DNA of 56,664 nt, taken from NCBI RefSeq assembly GCF_000220395.1, contig NW_004086043.1, forward strand, positions 1 through 56,664, in the 5' to 3' direction. Source of the DNA: Ichthyophthirius multifiliis (Eukaryota; Ciliophora; Oligohymenophorea; Hymenostomatida). The position numbers were made by a program, and so were the translations under genes. Position 1 is the stretch's first letter; each line of letters opens with the position of its first letter. The notes beneath the pieces were generated by a model. The model saw nothing but the letters and a program-made list of their open reading frames with translations. It was not told the DNA's origin and did no database searches. Of the stretch, positions 12,454 to 25,723 are shown in pieces.

Positions 12454-13970
12454 TATTTTTTTATGTATTACCTCCCATACATAAGGTCTATATATTTATA
12501 AACTTTTTAAATACCAATAATATAATTCTCTTCTAATTTCAAATTCTAAAGTACATAGTGAATGAGTAATACCTTCTAAAGAATCACAAATAGGATGAGT
12601 ATAATCATAAAGTGGATAAATACACCATTTATTGCCTGCATGTGGATGACTTACATATCTAATTCTATATATAGCAGGATCTCTTAAAGTAGTATTAGGG
12701 CTTTTATAGTCTATTTTAGCTCTTAAAACAGCCTAAAATTATATATATATGTATATATAGAAATTTATAAAAATATATATGTTTACCGATCCTTCATCCC
12801 ATAAACCAAGTCTCATTTCTTCAAAAACTTTCAAATTTTATTCTATAGGGCGATCTCTATAAGGTGAAGGTAAGCCTTCATCTCTATATTTTCTTCCATC
12901 TTCAATATTTTAATGACAGACATAAGCTAATCCTTTTTTGATAAGTTTGACTGCATATTGATATAATATATCAAAATTATCAGATGAATAAGTCACTTTC
13001 CAAGGTTCATATCCGAGCCATTTTACATTATCTTTTATAGAATTTATATATTCCATATTTTCTTTTTCTGGATTAGTATCATCAAACCTTAAATAGCATT
13101 TTCCTTTATAATCTGAAGCTACTGTGAAGTTAAAACGGATAGATTTAGCATGTCCTATATGTAAATAACCATTCGGTTCTGGAGGAAATCTTGTTAATAT
13201 TACATTACCGAATGTTTTTTCCCTCAATTATAATAATTCAGGGGTATTTTAAGCTGCAGCTAGGTCTCTGCCGATTAAATCAGTTATTTTTTTCCTAGGT
13301 TCTTCTTAAAATTATCCATTATTCTCGGTATTATTTTCTTCGTTATTATTATTATTTTGGGCTGTTTTTTTATGTTTTTGGGATTCTTCCTTGGCTTTTT
13401 TTTATTTAATTCAATTTTCTGTTATTTATCTTGTTAAGTTTCTGGTCCTAAATAATTCTCATATTCTTTTTTAAATAAACCAGCAAGTATTTTACCATCT
13501 GCAAAAGGAAGAATTTCTCTCAAGTTTTTCATATATTCAGAAATACTAGTACAATATCTTAAAGTGTCTAATTCAGCTTTTTTTGTAGTTAAAAATTCAC
13601 GGATTTTTTAAGAAATCTATTCTTCGCTTAAAGAAATCCCGATTCCGCATACTTTCTCTAAATCCTATATATTTATAGATACAGAATTTTTTAATACATA
13701 TTCAATTGTAAAGTCTAATTAGTTCTAATTAGTTATTTTACCTTAGGAGATATATTTTGATAATAATTCTCTTTAAGCTTCTATTGTAGGTACTATTTTT
13801 GTAGCTAAAGAGTATAACATATTACCTTTTTTCTTATCACATTCATTTATTTAGGCACAGTCAAGAGTTTTAGTCAATGATTGGGTCAATTGTTTGTTCT
13901 TTAAAACATCATTTATTATTTTTTCGTCTAGATTTATGCTTTTTAATCTTTTTTCTAATTCTGATTCCAT
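11488..13970 (-). CDS. Glutaminyl-tRNA synthetase, cytosolic, with eukaryotic N-terminal domain
   Basis: Charges tRNA-Gln with glutamine. In this organism the enzyme must also serve tRNAs reading UAA and UAG. Three exons (13970-12787, 12732-12472, 12396-11488) give about 784 residues. Residues 1-200 are the N-terminal tRNA-binding domain found in eukaryotic GlnRS ([20 protein letters not shown]), followed by a Gln/Asn/Lys linker. The catalytic domain starts with [18 protein letters not shown], containing the class I HIGH motif and the GlnRS signature. It continues through [25 protein letters not shown] and the KMSKS equivalent VLSKRKL, then the anticodon-binding barrels, ending ARVNQDN. One frame break lies in the linker at an A8 run (13396-13403); adding one A restores the phase exactly. 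The linker is the least conserved part, so the break could be real, but the two halves are both well conserved. Confidence 0.93.
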
Positions 13971-14106
13971 TTTTTTATTTTTTTTTTTTCCTCTATTTTT
14001 TAAAGATTTTTTTTATTTTTTAAAGATTTTTTTATTTTTTAAAAGTGTTTTTTATATTTAGTTTATTTTTTTTAAAAAAATAAATAAATAAATCAAATAT
14101 CAATAC

Positions 14107-14588
14107 ATGAATGATTATTAATATTTAGAAAAAGTAATTTTTTATGATAAAGATGTAAACTAAAGAATAGTAGATAAAATAAAAATATCAGACCCAAAAT
14201 TTAAAATAAAGCTCTCCGCAATCCATTACCATCATTAATAAAAAGAAAAATTAGACCGTTAATTACACGATGAATTATTTAAATTAAAAAAATAATATGA
14301 AAAAAAATAATTTGAAATAATTGAATAAAAAAATGTAATTGTTTTTTTTTTATAAAAATATATGAAATTATTATATAATAGAAAATATTAATGAATTAAG
14401 GCATTTTTTATGTAAATCCGAATTCAGATACTCATTAATTATTTTTAAAAAATACTTTACATTTTTCTAAAAAATATCAATATTAAAGAATTAATGACTA
14501 TTGGATAACTGCTATAAGAAATTGTAAATTATTAAATGTATAATTAAGTTAATTAGATATATAATATGCTTAAAATTTATTAGCTGTA

Positions 14589-14639
<51 letters not shown>

Positions 14640-15319
14640 TTTAAATAAAAATATATGATAGATTGATATATAAAGATAAGAAAATTAAAGAGGATAATCT
14701 TATATATCATTGATATTCTTTTTCGATGAAAAATTAAAAGATTTAAATAATCATATTGTAACAGTATCTTTTTATATGTATGATTCTTTAAATTCATATA
14801 GATAAGAATGTAATGCTGAATTCTAAAATAAAAATTAAAAAGATAGAAATTTTAATTCATTTTTTATCTCTTTTTTTGCAACAATAAATCTTGAAGACTG
14901 TATAACTGATGTAAATATATTAAAATATAATATATATTTAAATATATATATACATAAAATTATGTATGTATATATATATTTATATATTTTTTTGATATAT
15001 TAAGTAATCAGAAAGTAAAGATAAATGTAAAAAATTAGGAAAAAATTTTGAAATCGCAACTATTTTTAAAGAAGAATTAGTCCCGTTTAGCCTTGAGTAC
15101 TATTTAAACGCAAGAACTTTAGATCTATAAGAAAAAGAGATTGACTAAAATAATTTTGATTATGTTAATGTTGGAGAAGAGAAAGAATTATAATAATAAT
15201 CTTTAATTCATAAATTAAATAATGAAGAAAGTTAAAAATAAAGTTCCTTATATAATATCGATAATAACTAAAATGAATTTATTGATAAATCTTAAAATAA
15301 TAATTGCTAATAGTAATGA
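14107..15319 (+). CDS. NAP/SET-family nucleosome assembly protein
   Basis: NAP-family proteins are histone chaperones that shuttle H2A-H2B and help nucleosome assembly. Four exons (14107-14334, 14382-14585, 14662-14910, 15005-15319) join in phase 0 and encode 331 residues. Residues 30-80 are a long charged helix (KLDRQLHDELFKLKKQYEKK), the dimerisation helix of the family. Residues about 120-140 give RINDYWITAIRNCKLL, matching the family IPxFWLTxxxN motif. The C-terminal end of the domain reads IFKEELVPFSLEYYLNARTL, matching the FKEEIIPxSLEYYLN block. The tail is Gln/Asn-rich and less acidic than in typical NAP1. The ATG at 14107 is the only one in the right frame. It is divergently arranged from the GlnRS gene with 136 bp between starts, so the two likely share an upstream region. 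Confidence 0.82.
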
Positions 15320-15480
15320 AATATATTTTTTCATAAATTAATAAAAATATGTATTTATATTATTTTTTATAAAAATTAATAAAAGAAATTAAATAAAAAA
15401 TAGTTCATAAATATTATGCAATATTAGTGAATTTTAAAAAATTATATGTTTTTTATAATAAAAATTAAAAAATATAAGAA

Positions 15481-16254
15481 ATGTAATAAATTTTATTATT
15501 TTTAATTTTAATTACATTTTCATTATCTATAATTATAAGAGAATAACTTAATCTCAAATATATAAACGACATAACAAAAATAAAGTCAACAATAGAAGAT
15601 TAATCAAGTTAATATCATCATTCTGCTTATAATAGATTGGCATATATAGTAGATACATACGGACCAAGATTATGGGTATATACTAAAAAAAATATAAAAT
15701 AATTTAATATAACTTTAATCAACAAAAAAGGGATCTGATGTATTAGAAGCTGCAATAATGGATTTTTATTAATAAATATAATAAGAAAAAATAGACGTAA
15801 AATTAGAAAAAGTTTCCAATTTTACGAAATGGGAAAGAGGAAATGAGAATTTAACTCTTTTTGAACCACGTCTTCATCCTTAAAAACTTAATTTCATAGG
15901 ATTAGGTTTGAGTGTACCTGGAAATGTTACTGCAGAAGCATTTTTAGTTACATCTTTTGAAGATTTAGAAAAAAATAAAGATAAAGTTAATGGAAAAATT
16001 GTAATTTATGCATTTCCATGGTAAAATATAAATAAAAAATATTATATAATAAATATATTAATATAGGGTAGATTACCCAACTACGGTTCAGTTTAGAACT
16101 TCTGGTGCATCCTATGCTGCTAAATATGGTGCAGTAGCTGTATTAATAAGAAGTATAACTCCGTTTAGTATTAATTCACCACACACAGGTGCTATGTAAT
16201 ACAAAGAGAAAGATGAACATGGTAAAATTTAAATATATATATAAATATATATAA

Positions 16255-16285
<31 letters not shown>

Positions 16286-17116
16286 CATATATTTACTAAA
16301 TAACATATTTAATAGGTAATCCGATACCTAAAATCCCCGCAGGTTCCATTACGGTAGAAGATGCCGAAATGTTACTAAGAATGTAGAAAAGAGGTTAAAA
16401 TATAAGAATAAACCTATATATGGAAAACAGATAAGTACCGAACTGTGAATCTTTTAATGTAGTTGCTGAATTAAAAGGTACTGAGTTTCCTGAAGAAATA
16501 ATAGTTTTAGGAGGTCATATAGATAGTTGGGATGTTGGAAGTTAAACTGGTGCAAATGATGATGGTGGTGGTTTTATTACTACTTTTGAGGCTTTAAGAA
16601 TTATATAAAAATTAGGACTTTAGCCTAAAAGGACTATCAGATTTGTAGCTTGGAGTGGAGAAGAATATGGAGGAAGTAATAGTGGAGGAAGTTAATATGC
16701 TTAATTACATAAAGGAGAAAATGTAATTTTGGCTTTCGAAAATGATATGGGATCTAGAACTTCTATAGGGTGGGGATTTAATGCAAAAAATAATACTTAA
16801 AGCTAACGTTTGAAAGATTTACTATAAAAATATATGAAAGTTTAATTTTTTTTTATTTTATATATTTTTATATATTAATAAGAATATTTATGGATTAACT
16901 AAAGTTTTTGATGGAGAAGGGGAAATGGTAGATACAAGCTGGCTTGGAGCTCCTATGATTAGAAATATTGCTGATGATACTAAAGATAATAAGTATTATT
17001 TCACTTATCATCATTCGGCAGGAGATACTATGAGTATTATGGATCCTGATTAGTTAGATTAGAATGTTGTAGGAATCGCATCTCTTGTTTATTTGGTTGC
17101 ATAGGAAGGAATTTGA
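15481..17116 (+). CDS. Carboxypeptidase Q-like M28 zinc peptidase, secreted or lysosomal
   Basis: M28B peptidases such as carboxypeptidase Q (plasma glutamate carboxypeptidase) cleave dipeptides with two zinc ions. Five exons (15481-15675, 15731-16020, 16067-16221, 16316-16839, 16883-17116) join in exact phase to 465 residues. It opens with a signal peptide ([19 protein letters not shown]). Zinc and catalytic motifs are all visible: [11 protein letters not shown] (His and Asp), GANDDGGG (bridging Asp), WSGEEYGG (Glu-Glu), FENDMGSR (Asp) and [17 protein letters not shown] (final His and Asp). A PA-type insert lies before them ([20 protein letters not shown]). The order and length fit carboxypeptidase Q well. 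There are no frame breaks. The first ATG gives the signal peptide directly. Confidence 0.92.
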
Positions 17117-18805
17117 ATATTTTTTATTGAAAACTATATGTTATTATTATAATTGTTATTTTTTAAAAATATAAATAAAGTTAAAATATTTTAAACTATT
17201 TGTAATAATAAAGTTTATATATTCATTTTTTTAAAAAAAGTTTAATTGCTTATTATTATTCATTATTTTAAATATATATTTTTTAATATAAATACAAAAA
17301 AATATGTTATTTTTAAAATTAAAATCTTTAGAAATAAAGATATTTTTTATAAAATAAAAAAAATAAAACAAATAAAAAAAAAATTTATAATTAAAGTTTT
17401 TATTTTTTTTATTATGAAATATAAATATCTCTTATTAGGCTAATATATGTTAAAATAAATATAATAAAATCAATATTTTAATAGCTATAACTATTGTAAA
17501 ATATAAGAATTTATAAAATATAAAATAATTATATTATAATATTATATATATTTATAAATATAAATATAAATTAATATAAATTTTTATTTATATATAAATA
17601 TTTTTCTTTAAATATATATTTAAAGATATATATTCTTTTAATCTTTTTCTTTATTTTAGTTTAATGATTTTTCTTTTACATATATAATTTTATTTATGCA
17701 TTATTTAGTTTATAATTTTTTAAAAAAATTATAAGTTTATTATTTTTCATATTTTTTTTTTTCTGTATATATATATAAATAAATATTTTAATACAAAATT
17801 ATTATAATAAATATTTTATGAATTAATAATTTATGTATTATTATTTATTTATTTTATATTTATTAAAAATAAAATCTAATATATATTATTTTTAATAACT
17901 TATTAATTTATTTTTATTTATACTATAAATATTTGCAGATTTTTAATAATTTTGAAAAATTAAATAGATGAATTAACAAAAAAATAAAGCGAAGATTATA
18001 AATATATTTTTATAATACAATTAATATATATATTATTCTTAAATTACATTAATTTTTATAAATTAATCATATTAATTTTAAATAATGTTAATTTTTTATA
18101 AGTTTTATTAAATATAGTTTTAATAAATTAATATTATTTATTATAAAAATTAATTAATTTTAACTATTATATAAATAAAAAAAATATATATATTTATATA
18201 TAATTATATTTTTTTCTTTATAAAAAAAATAAATTAAAAATATTTTCTAATAAATATTCTATTATATTTAATTAATTATTAAAAATAAAAAAAAAATCAC
18301 TTTAATATTTATTTATGTATACGAAAAAAAAAATTAATTTAAATTATATCAATAAATAAAAGGATATTTATAAAATAAAAATAAAAATATTTTAAATTAT
18401 TTATATTATTTCTATTATTATAAATATAAATATTAATATTATATAAAAATGAAATATTTAAATTAATATATAAATAAAAGAAATATATATTATATAAAAA
18501 TAACCTATTTATTATAGAAAGTTAATTTTTTTCTTATAATATTAATATAATAAATATTTATTTTTAAATAAATATTTATTAAAAATATTACATTATTTTT
18601 TTATATCTAAATTTTAATAAATATTTTAATTTTATATAATTATATATAATTATATATTAAATGATTAATTTTAATATTTAAATAATAATAATTTATATGT
18701 ATTACAAATTCTATTCAATTTGTAATAATAGATAAAATTAATAAATAATATATATATATATATATATATATTTTCAATATATTCTTATAAATAATTATAA
18801 TAAAA
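17117..18805. other. Long AT-rich intergenic region
   Basis: About 1.7 kb with no convincing gene on either strand. Open stretches such as 17246-17443 are low-complexity Lys/Ile/Phe strings with no conserved pattern. It separates the peptidase from the kinase, both on the plus strand, so the kinase promoter should lie here. Confidence 0.6.
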
Positions 18806-20215
18806 ATGGATTTTTAAGATAATTAAATATAATTTTAAGCCGGAAGAATAAAAAGTTCAACTATTTAAAGTTGTTAACTTTTACATGAATAATAGAATTT
18901 GGCAGGCGAGAGTTTATTTAGAAGGAGGTTTTAATAAAAAAAGGAGAGTAATTATTTCACAATAAAACTACCCGCTCCATCTAAATATGAAGAAAATTAA
19001 AATAAATAAATGCTTTTTTCATAAAGATATAAAGTTCTGAAAAATTTAGGAGATGTAAATATATTTCTTTTAATTTAATAAAAAAAAAAAACATAAAATA
19101 ATATAATATAAAAAGGGTGTATCTTCAATAGTTAAATTATGTTAATTAAAAGATAAAGAAAACGAAGATTTCAATAAGCTTTTTGCTGTTAAAATTTTTA
19201 AAATAAAATCTGTAGATGATACATTAGAAGTAATTTTTTTCATTAAAAAATAAAAATAAAAATAGATATAAAGAGAAGCCTAATTGTTGTAAAAAATAAA
19301 CCATAAAAATATAATTGATTTAAAAGAAATATTATTCGAAAAGGCAAATGAAAAGGCCTATTTAGTTATTGAATATGTAAAAGGAATTACCCTTCAAAAA
19401 TATATATAAGAGAACAAAAAAATAGATGAAAGAGAAGCATTTTTTATAATAAAATAAATTTTAGAGGCCATATATTATTTAGATACTTGTAATATAACAC
19501 ATAATGATATCAAACCTGATAATTTAATCATTAATTAAAAAACAAAAAAATTACATTAATTGACTTTTCAACTTCTAGAAAAGTAATTAAATAAAATAAT
19601 TTGTAAACGAATTTAGGAACACTAAATTATAAAGCTCCTGAAAAATTTACAAATATTTAAAATAATCCGAAATCTGATGTTTGGAGTACTGGAGTTATTT
19701 TATTTTATTTACTTACAGGATTTCTCCCTTTTTAAGATTATTAGTATGTATTTTATAAAAATAATATATAATGTTTTTTAAAGAAATTCAAATGTAAATT
19801 AAGTAATTAGAAATATTAAAAATTAAATATTTTAAATCTAATTTTAAAATATGGTCTCTATATAAAGTTATATTATAATTAATTCTTTTTTACAAATTGA
19901 TATAAATACAAGACCATCTTGTAAATAGGCTTTAGAAATGATTCCTTTTTAGGTTATTTTTATATTATTATTTTAAAAAAAGAAAAAAAAAAATAATTAA
20001 ATTTTTTTATAAATAAAATTTAAAAATATAAAAGAAATATTAAATATTAAAAATAAATATATAATAATAATAAGAAGAAACAAAATAATATTTAAGATAA
20101 AAAAAAAAATGATTAAATGTAAATAAATAAAAAAAAATACATAAATAAAAATGATTTATATTATATATAAGTATTAATATAAAATATTTAATAATATAAA
20201 TTAGTTTGTTAATAT

Positions 20216-20259
<44 letters not shown>

Positions 20260-20509
20260 ATATTCTATTATTTTATTTTGCTATACCGATTATAAATATA
20301 TTTTTTTTATTTATAATATACAGAATTAATTTTAAGTTTAATAAAACATCTTTCAATTATTAAATAAAGAAAAAGTTTTTTAATAAATATAAGAATCAAA
20401 TAATAATTCTAAAGATAAGAAATATTTTACAATTAATTAATTTAATGAATAATTTTAAAATAATTAAAATTAAGATGTATATGTAAATTAAACTTTTTTT
20501 AATTTATGA
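18806..20509 (+). CDS. Serine/threonine protein kinase with Gln/Asn-rich tail
   Basis: Six exons (18806-19054, 19116-19229, 19266-19743, 19784-19952, 20075-20170, 20324-20509) give about 430 residues. Kinase landmarks in order: Gly loop LGDGVSSIVKL, Lys in LFAVKIFK, EYVKGITLQKYI hinge, catalytic loop THNDIKPDNLI (HND in place of HRD), metal-binding LIDFSTSRK (DFS in place of DFG), GTLNYKAPEKF (APE), and SDVWSTGVILFYLLTG. The lobe ends near ALEMIPFQ. The last two exons, a polar tail ending VNQTFFNL, are assigned from splice phase only. Catalytic Asp and Lys are present, so it is probably active; the family is CAMK/SNF1-like or ciliate-specific, not resolved. One base is missing in the A7 run 19544-19550, just before the DFS motif. 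Confidence 0.82.
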
Positions 20510-20673
20510 ATTTATAATAAATTAAACAAATTTATACCAGTTTTATATTTTTTGTTAATTTTAATGCATATATCTTTATAAAAAATTTAAAAATATATTT
20601 TATTTATTTTAGTTAATTAATAATTATATAAAATAAATATTTATACAAAATTTTTTATTAATTTAAAAAAGAT

Positions 20674-22152
20674 ATGTAAACTGAGAGGATTATTATTTAT
20701 AATAAATTAAATAAAAATTTAATAAAGTAAATTTTAGATACTAGTTAAAAAGGATGCACTTTTTATCAATTCGATTTTCAGAATCATATATTCGAAGATT
20801 TATAGAAATATATATAAAATTCAAAAAATGTTAAAATTTCATTTAAAAACTGTATTAATTTAGATTAAATTATTTATAGAAAAATTGGTTTTTTATTATC
20901 AAAAAATGAAAATTTGGCTAAATTTTAAATTTAGTTTTATGAATTTTCTACTGTAAATTTAAATGATATTGCTTATTTTTATTCTTGTCTTTAAAAAAGT
21001 AATTCTTTGAGAAAAACATATGCACCAAATCAATAATAAATAGTTTAACCTTTATCAAATTTATTTAATATTAATAAATATATATACAAAATTACTATAA
21101 AAATTATAGATGAGTAAAATTTGAAAGTATTAGTGTCTTTTTTTTAATTAATTTAAAGATAAATATAGATTTTAGTTATTTCTTAGTTGAAATAAATGAA
21201 TAAAAAAAACTAAAATTTCGAAAAATTAATGCAGTTGATAAAAAATTTGGAAATCAAAAAAATAAAAATAAAATTTTTACATATAAATAATATGCAAAAT
21301 AGTAGTTTTTTGAAAGTATTTGGAAATAAAAATATTAAAGAAATTTATATTAAAAATGCTAATTTGGTAAATTATGAATGTTTTTGGAAATTATTAAAAG
21401 GAATTTTTAAGAAAAAGAATGTTTTTTAATTTATTTGTTAAAATATTAATATAAAAAATAATGAAGATTTTATAAAAATGGACTATTTTAATAATATGTA
21501 GATTAAAAACAAAAGCTTATAAAACTTAGAATTAGGGTTTTTGTAAAATCATGAGTTTGTTTTAAATAATTCTTTTGTTTTTTTATTTTAAAAAGTATCT
21601 CGTTTATATATTTCTAATATATAAATAAGCTAATTAATTGTTTATAATATTTTTATATTTTCCTAGTTAAAATAATTACATGTATTTATGGAGAAAATTG
21701 AATAAATTAATTACATTTAATAAAATATTCAAAATGATTTATATTTTTTAGAAGTTTATATTGATATTATTAATTTTAATTTGTAAGAAGATAATAATAA
21801 AACATAAAAGAAATTTTAAAAAAATATAAACATATTAAGTATTGTTTTTATAGAAAATAAAAATAATATTTAAGTAAAAGAAAAAATGGTTTTGGATGTT
21901 TTTTCTTAAATATAAAAATATTAAAGAATAAATTTTTATAAAATTAAAATAAACTTAATTATTTAAAATTGTAATAATTTATCGATTTTATATTATAATT
22001 CTAATAACATAATAAAATTAGATATAAAAAGTAAAAATAATTTAATTATTATTAAAAATAAATTAATATTATAAATTATTGCTTTTAAATAATATTTAGA
22101 ATTATATTAAAACTTTTCAGCATTATAAATATTATATGATTTAGTTATATGA
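20674..22152 (+). CDS. Uncharacterised single-exon protein, leucine-rich-repeat-like
   Basis: I do not recognise a named family. An uninterrupted frame of 493 codons runs from ATG 20674 to TGA 22150-22152, with TAA/TAG as Gln and no frame break, which is itself good evidence of a gene. The protein is rich in Asn, Ile, Lys and Leu with irregular leucine-rich spacing, such as IYIKNANLVNYECFWKLLK, LQNLELGFLQN, and ILYYNSNNIIKLDIKSKNNL. This resembles the degenerate leucine-rich repeats seen in many ciliate proteins. No signal peptide or membrane segment stands out. It starts 165 bp after the kinase stop on the same strand. Some ciliate kinases carry LRR tails, so a split or fused relation is possible, but a clear TGA separates them here. 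Confidence 0.7.
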
Positions 22153-22187
22153 AATTATATTTATAATATATAAAATATATAAATATT

Positions 22188-22241
<54 letters not shown>

Positions 22242-22532
22242 ACTTTTTTTTTTTTATTACTTTTGTAATTTTTTTTTTTCTTATTTTAAAAAAATTTTTA
22301 AGAAAAATAAAATTTCATTATTTTTTTTTGTGACTTTTTTATTGTTTTTTAATAATAAAAAACAAAGATAATAATTTAAAATATTTTTATGATTTGTTAT
22401 TTATATTTTTTTTTTATATAAAGTTATTAATATAATTATATAAAATTATTATTATCATATATATTTTTATTTTTTAAAAAAAATAAAAGTAAATATATAT
22501 AAAAATTTAGTGATTAATATTACAAAATAAAT
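22153..22532. other. AT-rich intergenic sequence with (AT)n tract
   Basis: Spacer between two plus-strand genes. It holds an (AT)n tract at about 22193-22238 and long T and A runs. I see no gene. Confidence 0.6.
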
Positions 22533-24617
22533 ATGTTAATATAATATTTCTTTATAATAATATTTATTCAAATAAATTTTACAAAAACCTCCACTAAAAT
22601 TAAATGTGAAGCCAACACATAATTAAACACATGTTATTAATATAATCAAGAAAACAGTACAATATAAATAAATACAAGTCAAAATTGTAAATAATGTAAA
22701 GTAAACTTCAATACTTAATTAAAAAACTCACCTCTGTGTACGTCTGAAGTTTCCCAAGCATTAAAAAAAAGTTAGATAGGGCAACCCTGTTAATTGTTAA
22801 ATGAGTGTTTAAGTAATAAATGTGAGAATAACGTATGCATAGGTGCAGTTTTAGGTGAAAAATGTGATATAAAAAATTATATTTTTTGTGATAAAAAGTT
22901 GTATTGTGGTCCAGATAATTTATGTATTGAAGTTCAGACTGAAAACTGCGAAAAAAACGAATAATGTCCTGTGAATATGTTTTGTGGTGAAAATAAAAAA
23001 TGTTTGGAATTTTTCAGTTTATAAAAAGATCAAACAACTAATAAATTATTTTCTTTTGGAATATTTTTGAATTTCCAATGTAAATCTTTAGCCAGTTTAG
23101 ATGGAAAATGTATAGAAATTTCCCAAAATAATTAAAATTTAACCCAATGTGGTGAAAATATAGGTGTTTGTGGATAAAATATAGATAACTTAGGAGAAAA
23201 GATTAATTGTGAAGAAAATTTTGCGGATAATAGGAATTTTTGTACTTTTGGAGTTCAAAATTAAGCTTTTTGGGAATTTTTATAAAAAGAATTTGTATAA
23301 AAAATAGTTTAAAAGAATATAGAATGTCCAAATGAAGTCAAAATGAGTAAAAATTGTATAGGTATAGGCTAAGTTTTGGAAGAAATGGAATATTTTGTTT
23401 ATTTGTATTTAAATTATAATAAAATTTATGGAAGTTGTGTAGATGGGTTGATTAAAGAATAATATCCGGTATATTCGACCTTTTTTAACAAATTGAGTTA
23501 AACTTAGTTAGAAAAAGAAGAGTAGGTAAGACTATAAAAAGAAAGAGAGGAATAGGAAAGACTATAAAAAGAAAGAGAGGAATAGGAAAGACTATAAAAA
23601 GAAAGAGAGGAATAAGAAAGGCTATAAAAAGAAAGAGAGGAATAGGTAAGACTATAAAAAGAAAAGGAGGAATAGGAAAGACTATAAAAAGAAAAGGAGG
23701 AATAGGAAAGACTATAAAAAGAAAAGGAGGAATAGGAAAGAATATAAAAAGAAAAGGAGGAATAGGAAAGAATATAAAAAGAAGAACAGGAAAAAATATA
23801 GAAATAAAAGTAAGCGGAAGAAAAACGCTTAAAAGAATAACAAGATAGAATTGAGAAAGATAAAATAATATAGTAATAATAAGATAATTAAGGTTAAAAA
23901 CAATAAAAAATTAAAACGATAAATAATAAGATTAAGAGGATTAAAATAATACTATACTAATGATTATAGTATTTCTTGTAATAATAATTTTAGTATTATT
24001 ATTTTTAATTATTATTAAAATTATTAAAACCAGAAATTAAGACGGATTTGCAAGTCTAGCTGCCAATTTATAAGAATTGAAAGGAACTTAAAACGTACAA
24101 TATTAAGGAGTATAGATTGGGAAATCTTAAAAAAGTAGCTCGTAAATTTAAACAATTTAAGATAATGGAGTAAAAGGAAATTCTAAGTAAATTGATAGTA
24201 AAATAACTAATGTTAAAAATAATAATAATAATAATAATGTAAATATTAATTTAAATAATACTAATAATATAAATAAAAATATTTTAAATAAAAATAATGA
24301 TTAAGAAAATAATTAAAATAATTTTATTTAATTAGAAAATAATAAAGGTAATTTATTTAAATATAAAAAAAAATATTTATATATATTTTTTTTAAAGATT
24401 AAAATAATTTCTTTTGTATTGATGATTGCAATAATAATGATTAAAATGATAAAATAATAGATTCAATTTAAATAGAATGTTAATCAGACGATTCAAATTT
24501 TTCTAATGTATTTAATTTAGAAGGAGAATAGCCATAAAAAAAACTTAATAAACATAAAAAAAAAAAAAAAATGATTAAGACAAAATATAGATTTTATTTG
24601 ATAATTAAGATAAATGA
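22533..24617 (+). CDS. Secreted-type cysteine-rich single-pass membrane protein with 10-residue charged repeats
   Basis: Probable surface or granule protein of about 678 residues; function unknown. The start gives a signal peptide (MLIQYFFIIIFIQ). Residues 20-310 are Cys-rich with spacings such as CLSNKCENNVC and CPVNMFCGENKKC, similar to Dickkopf-type or other small disulfide modules expanded in ciliates. Residues 330-430 are about nine copies of RLQKEREEQE (30-bp DNA repeat), likely a coiled coil. A single transmembrane segment (ILMIIVFLVIIILVLLFLII, about 23958-24017) follows, then an Asn/Gln-rich cytosolic tail. One intron at 24348-24397. Two bases appear to be missing, in A6 (23905-23910) and A16 (24556-24571); adding them makes intron phase and the stop at 24615-24617 fit exactly. 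Unrepaired, the frame would stop before the membrane segment. Confidence 0.72.
23523..23795 (+). repeat. 30-bp tandem coding repeat, about nine copies
   Basis: Direct tandem array with a 30-bp period, with unit AGACTATAAAAAGAAAGAGA plus GGAATAGGAA. It codes for RLQKE(R/K)EEQE. The first copies have AGAGAG and later copies AAGGAG, with the last copies degenerating to NIQKEKEEQE. The frame is kept throughout, so copy number can change without breaking the protein. Confidence 0.95.
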
Positions 24618-24750
24618 AAAAATGTTATTAATTATATAAAGTAAATATTTATTTTTAATTTGTATTCTATTTTAAATAAATATGAAAATTTTATTTTATA
24701 TCAAAAATATATAAAACAAATAAAAAATAAATAAATAAAATATATAAAAT

Positions 24751-24787
<37 letters not shown>

Positions 24788-25723
24788 TATCTATATTTTT
24801 TTATAAAAATATTTAAAATTTATTTAAAAAAAAAAATATATAAAAAAATATATATAATATTTTTAAAATATATTAATTTTTAAATATAAATTAATTAATA
24901 TATTAATATATTAATATATTAATATATTAATTTATATATTAATAATATAATTTATTATATATTATATTTAATGTATTTAAATATTAATACATGTTTATTC
25001 ATTCATGCAATAATTTCTTAATAATTTTATAATAAATGAGATAATAATATATCGTTTAGTTATATAATAATATTTTTTTTTATTTATATTTTATAATAAT
25101 ATTATAGCATATTATTTATATATATATAATTTTGTATCATCTCAATATTATATATATTATTATTTATTGATAATTTATTTAATAAATTTTTATATTAATA
25201 TATAAAATTTATTTATATATTATTAATATTTTTATAAGATATATAATTAATATTTATTTATGATATTATATAATGTTTTTAAATAATTTTTTTTTTTTTA
25301 AATATAATTATTAATTATTATATAAGATTTTCAAATTTTCATAAATTTTATAATAAATAAAATTTTTATATTAAAAAATATATTAAAATTTAATATATTA
25401 AATTAAATTTTTTTTATTTTAAAATTAAGTAAATAAAATTTTAAAATATATAAATATATATATATATATATTTATTATAAAAATATTATGTATTTCCTAA
25501 ATAAAATATTTCATATTTTAATAAGCATATTGTTTATTTAAAAAATAATATATATATACATATAATGTTTTATTTTCTAAATTTATAAAAACAATTACAA
25601 CAATAAACTAAATAATTATAAACTAATGAATATTTTAATTAAAAATTTATTAAAAATACTCAAAAATTTTCCCTCTAAAAAAAAACAATAATAATTTATA
25701 AAAAATCTACAAAAATTAAATAA
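24618..25723. other. AT-rich intergenic region
   Basis: About 1.1 kb of nearly pure A/T with (AT)n at 24765-24790 and short direct repeats of TATTAA near 24895-24935. I find no gene on either strand. It should hold the RNase H2A promoter. Confidence 0.6.

Noticed and set aside
17246-17443. Open frame in spacer
   Set aside because: Low-complexity Ile/Lys/Phe with no conserved block, in the most AT-rich spacer.
23523-23795. CRISPR-like array
   Set aside because: Direct 30-bp repeats without spacers, in frame inside a eukaryotic coding exon.
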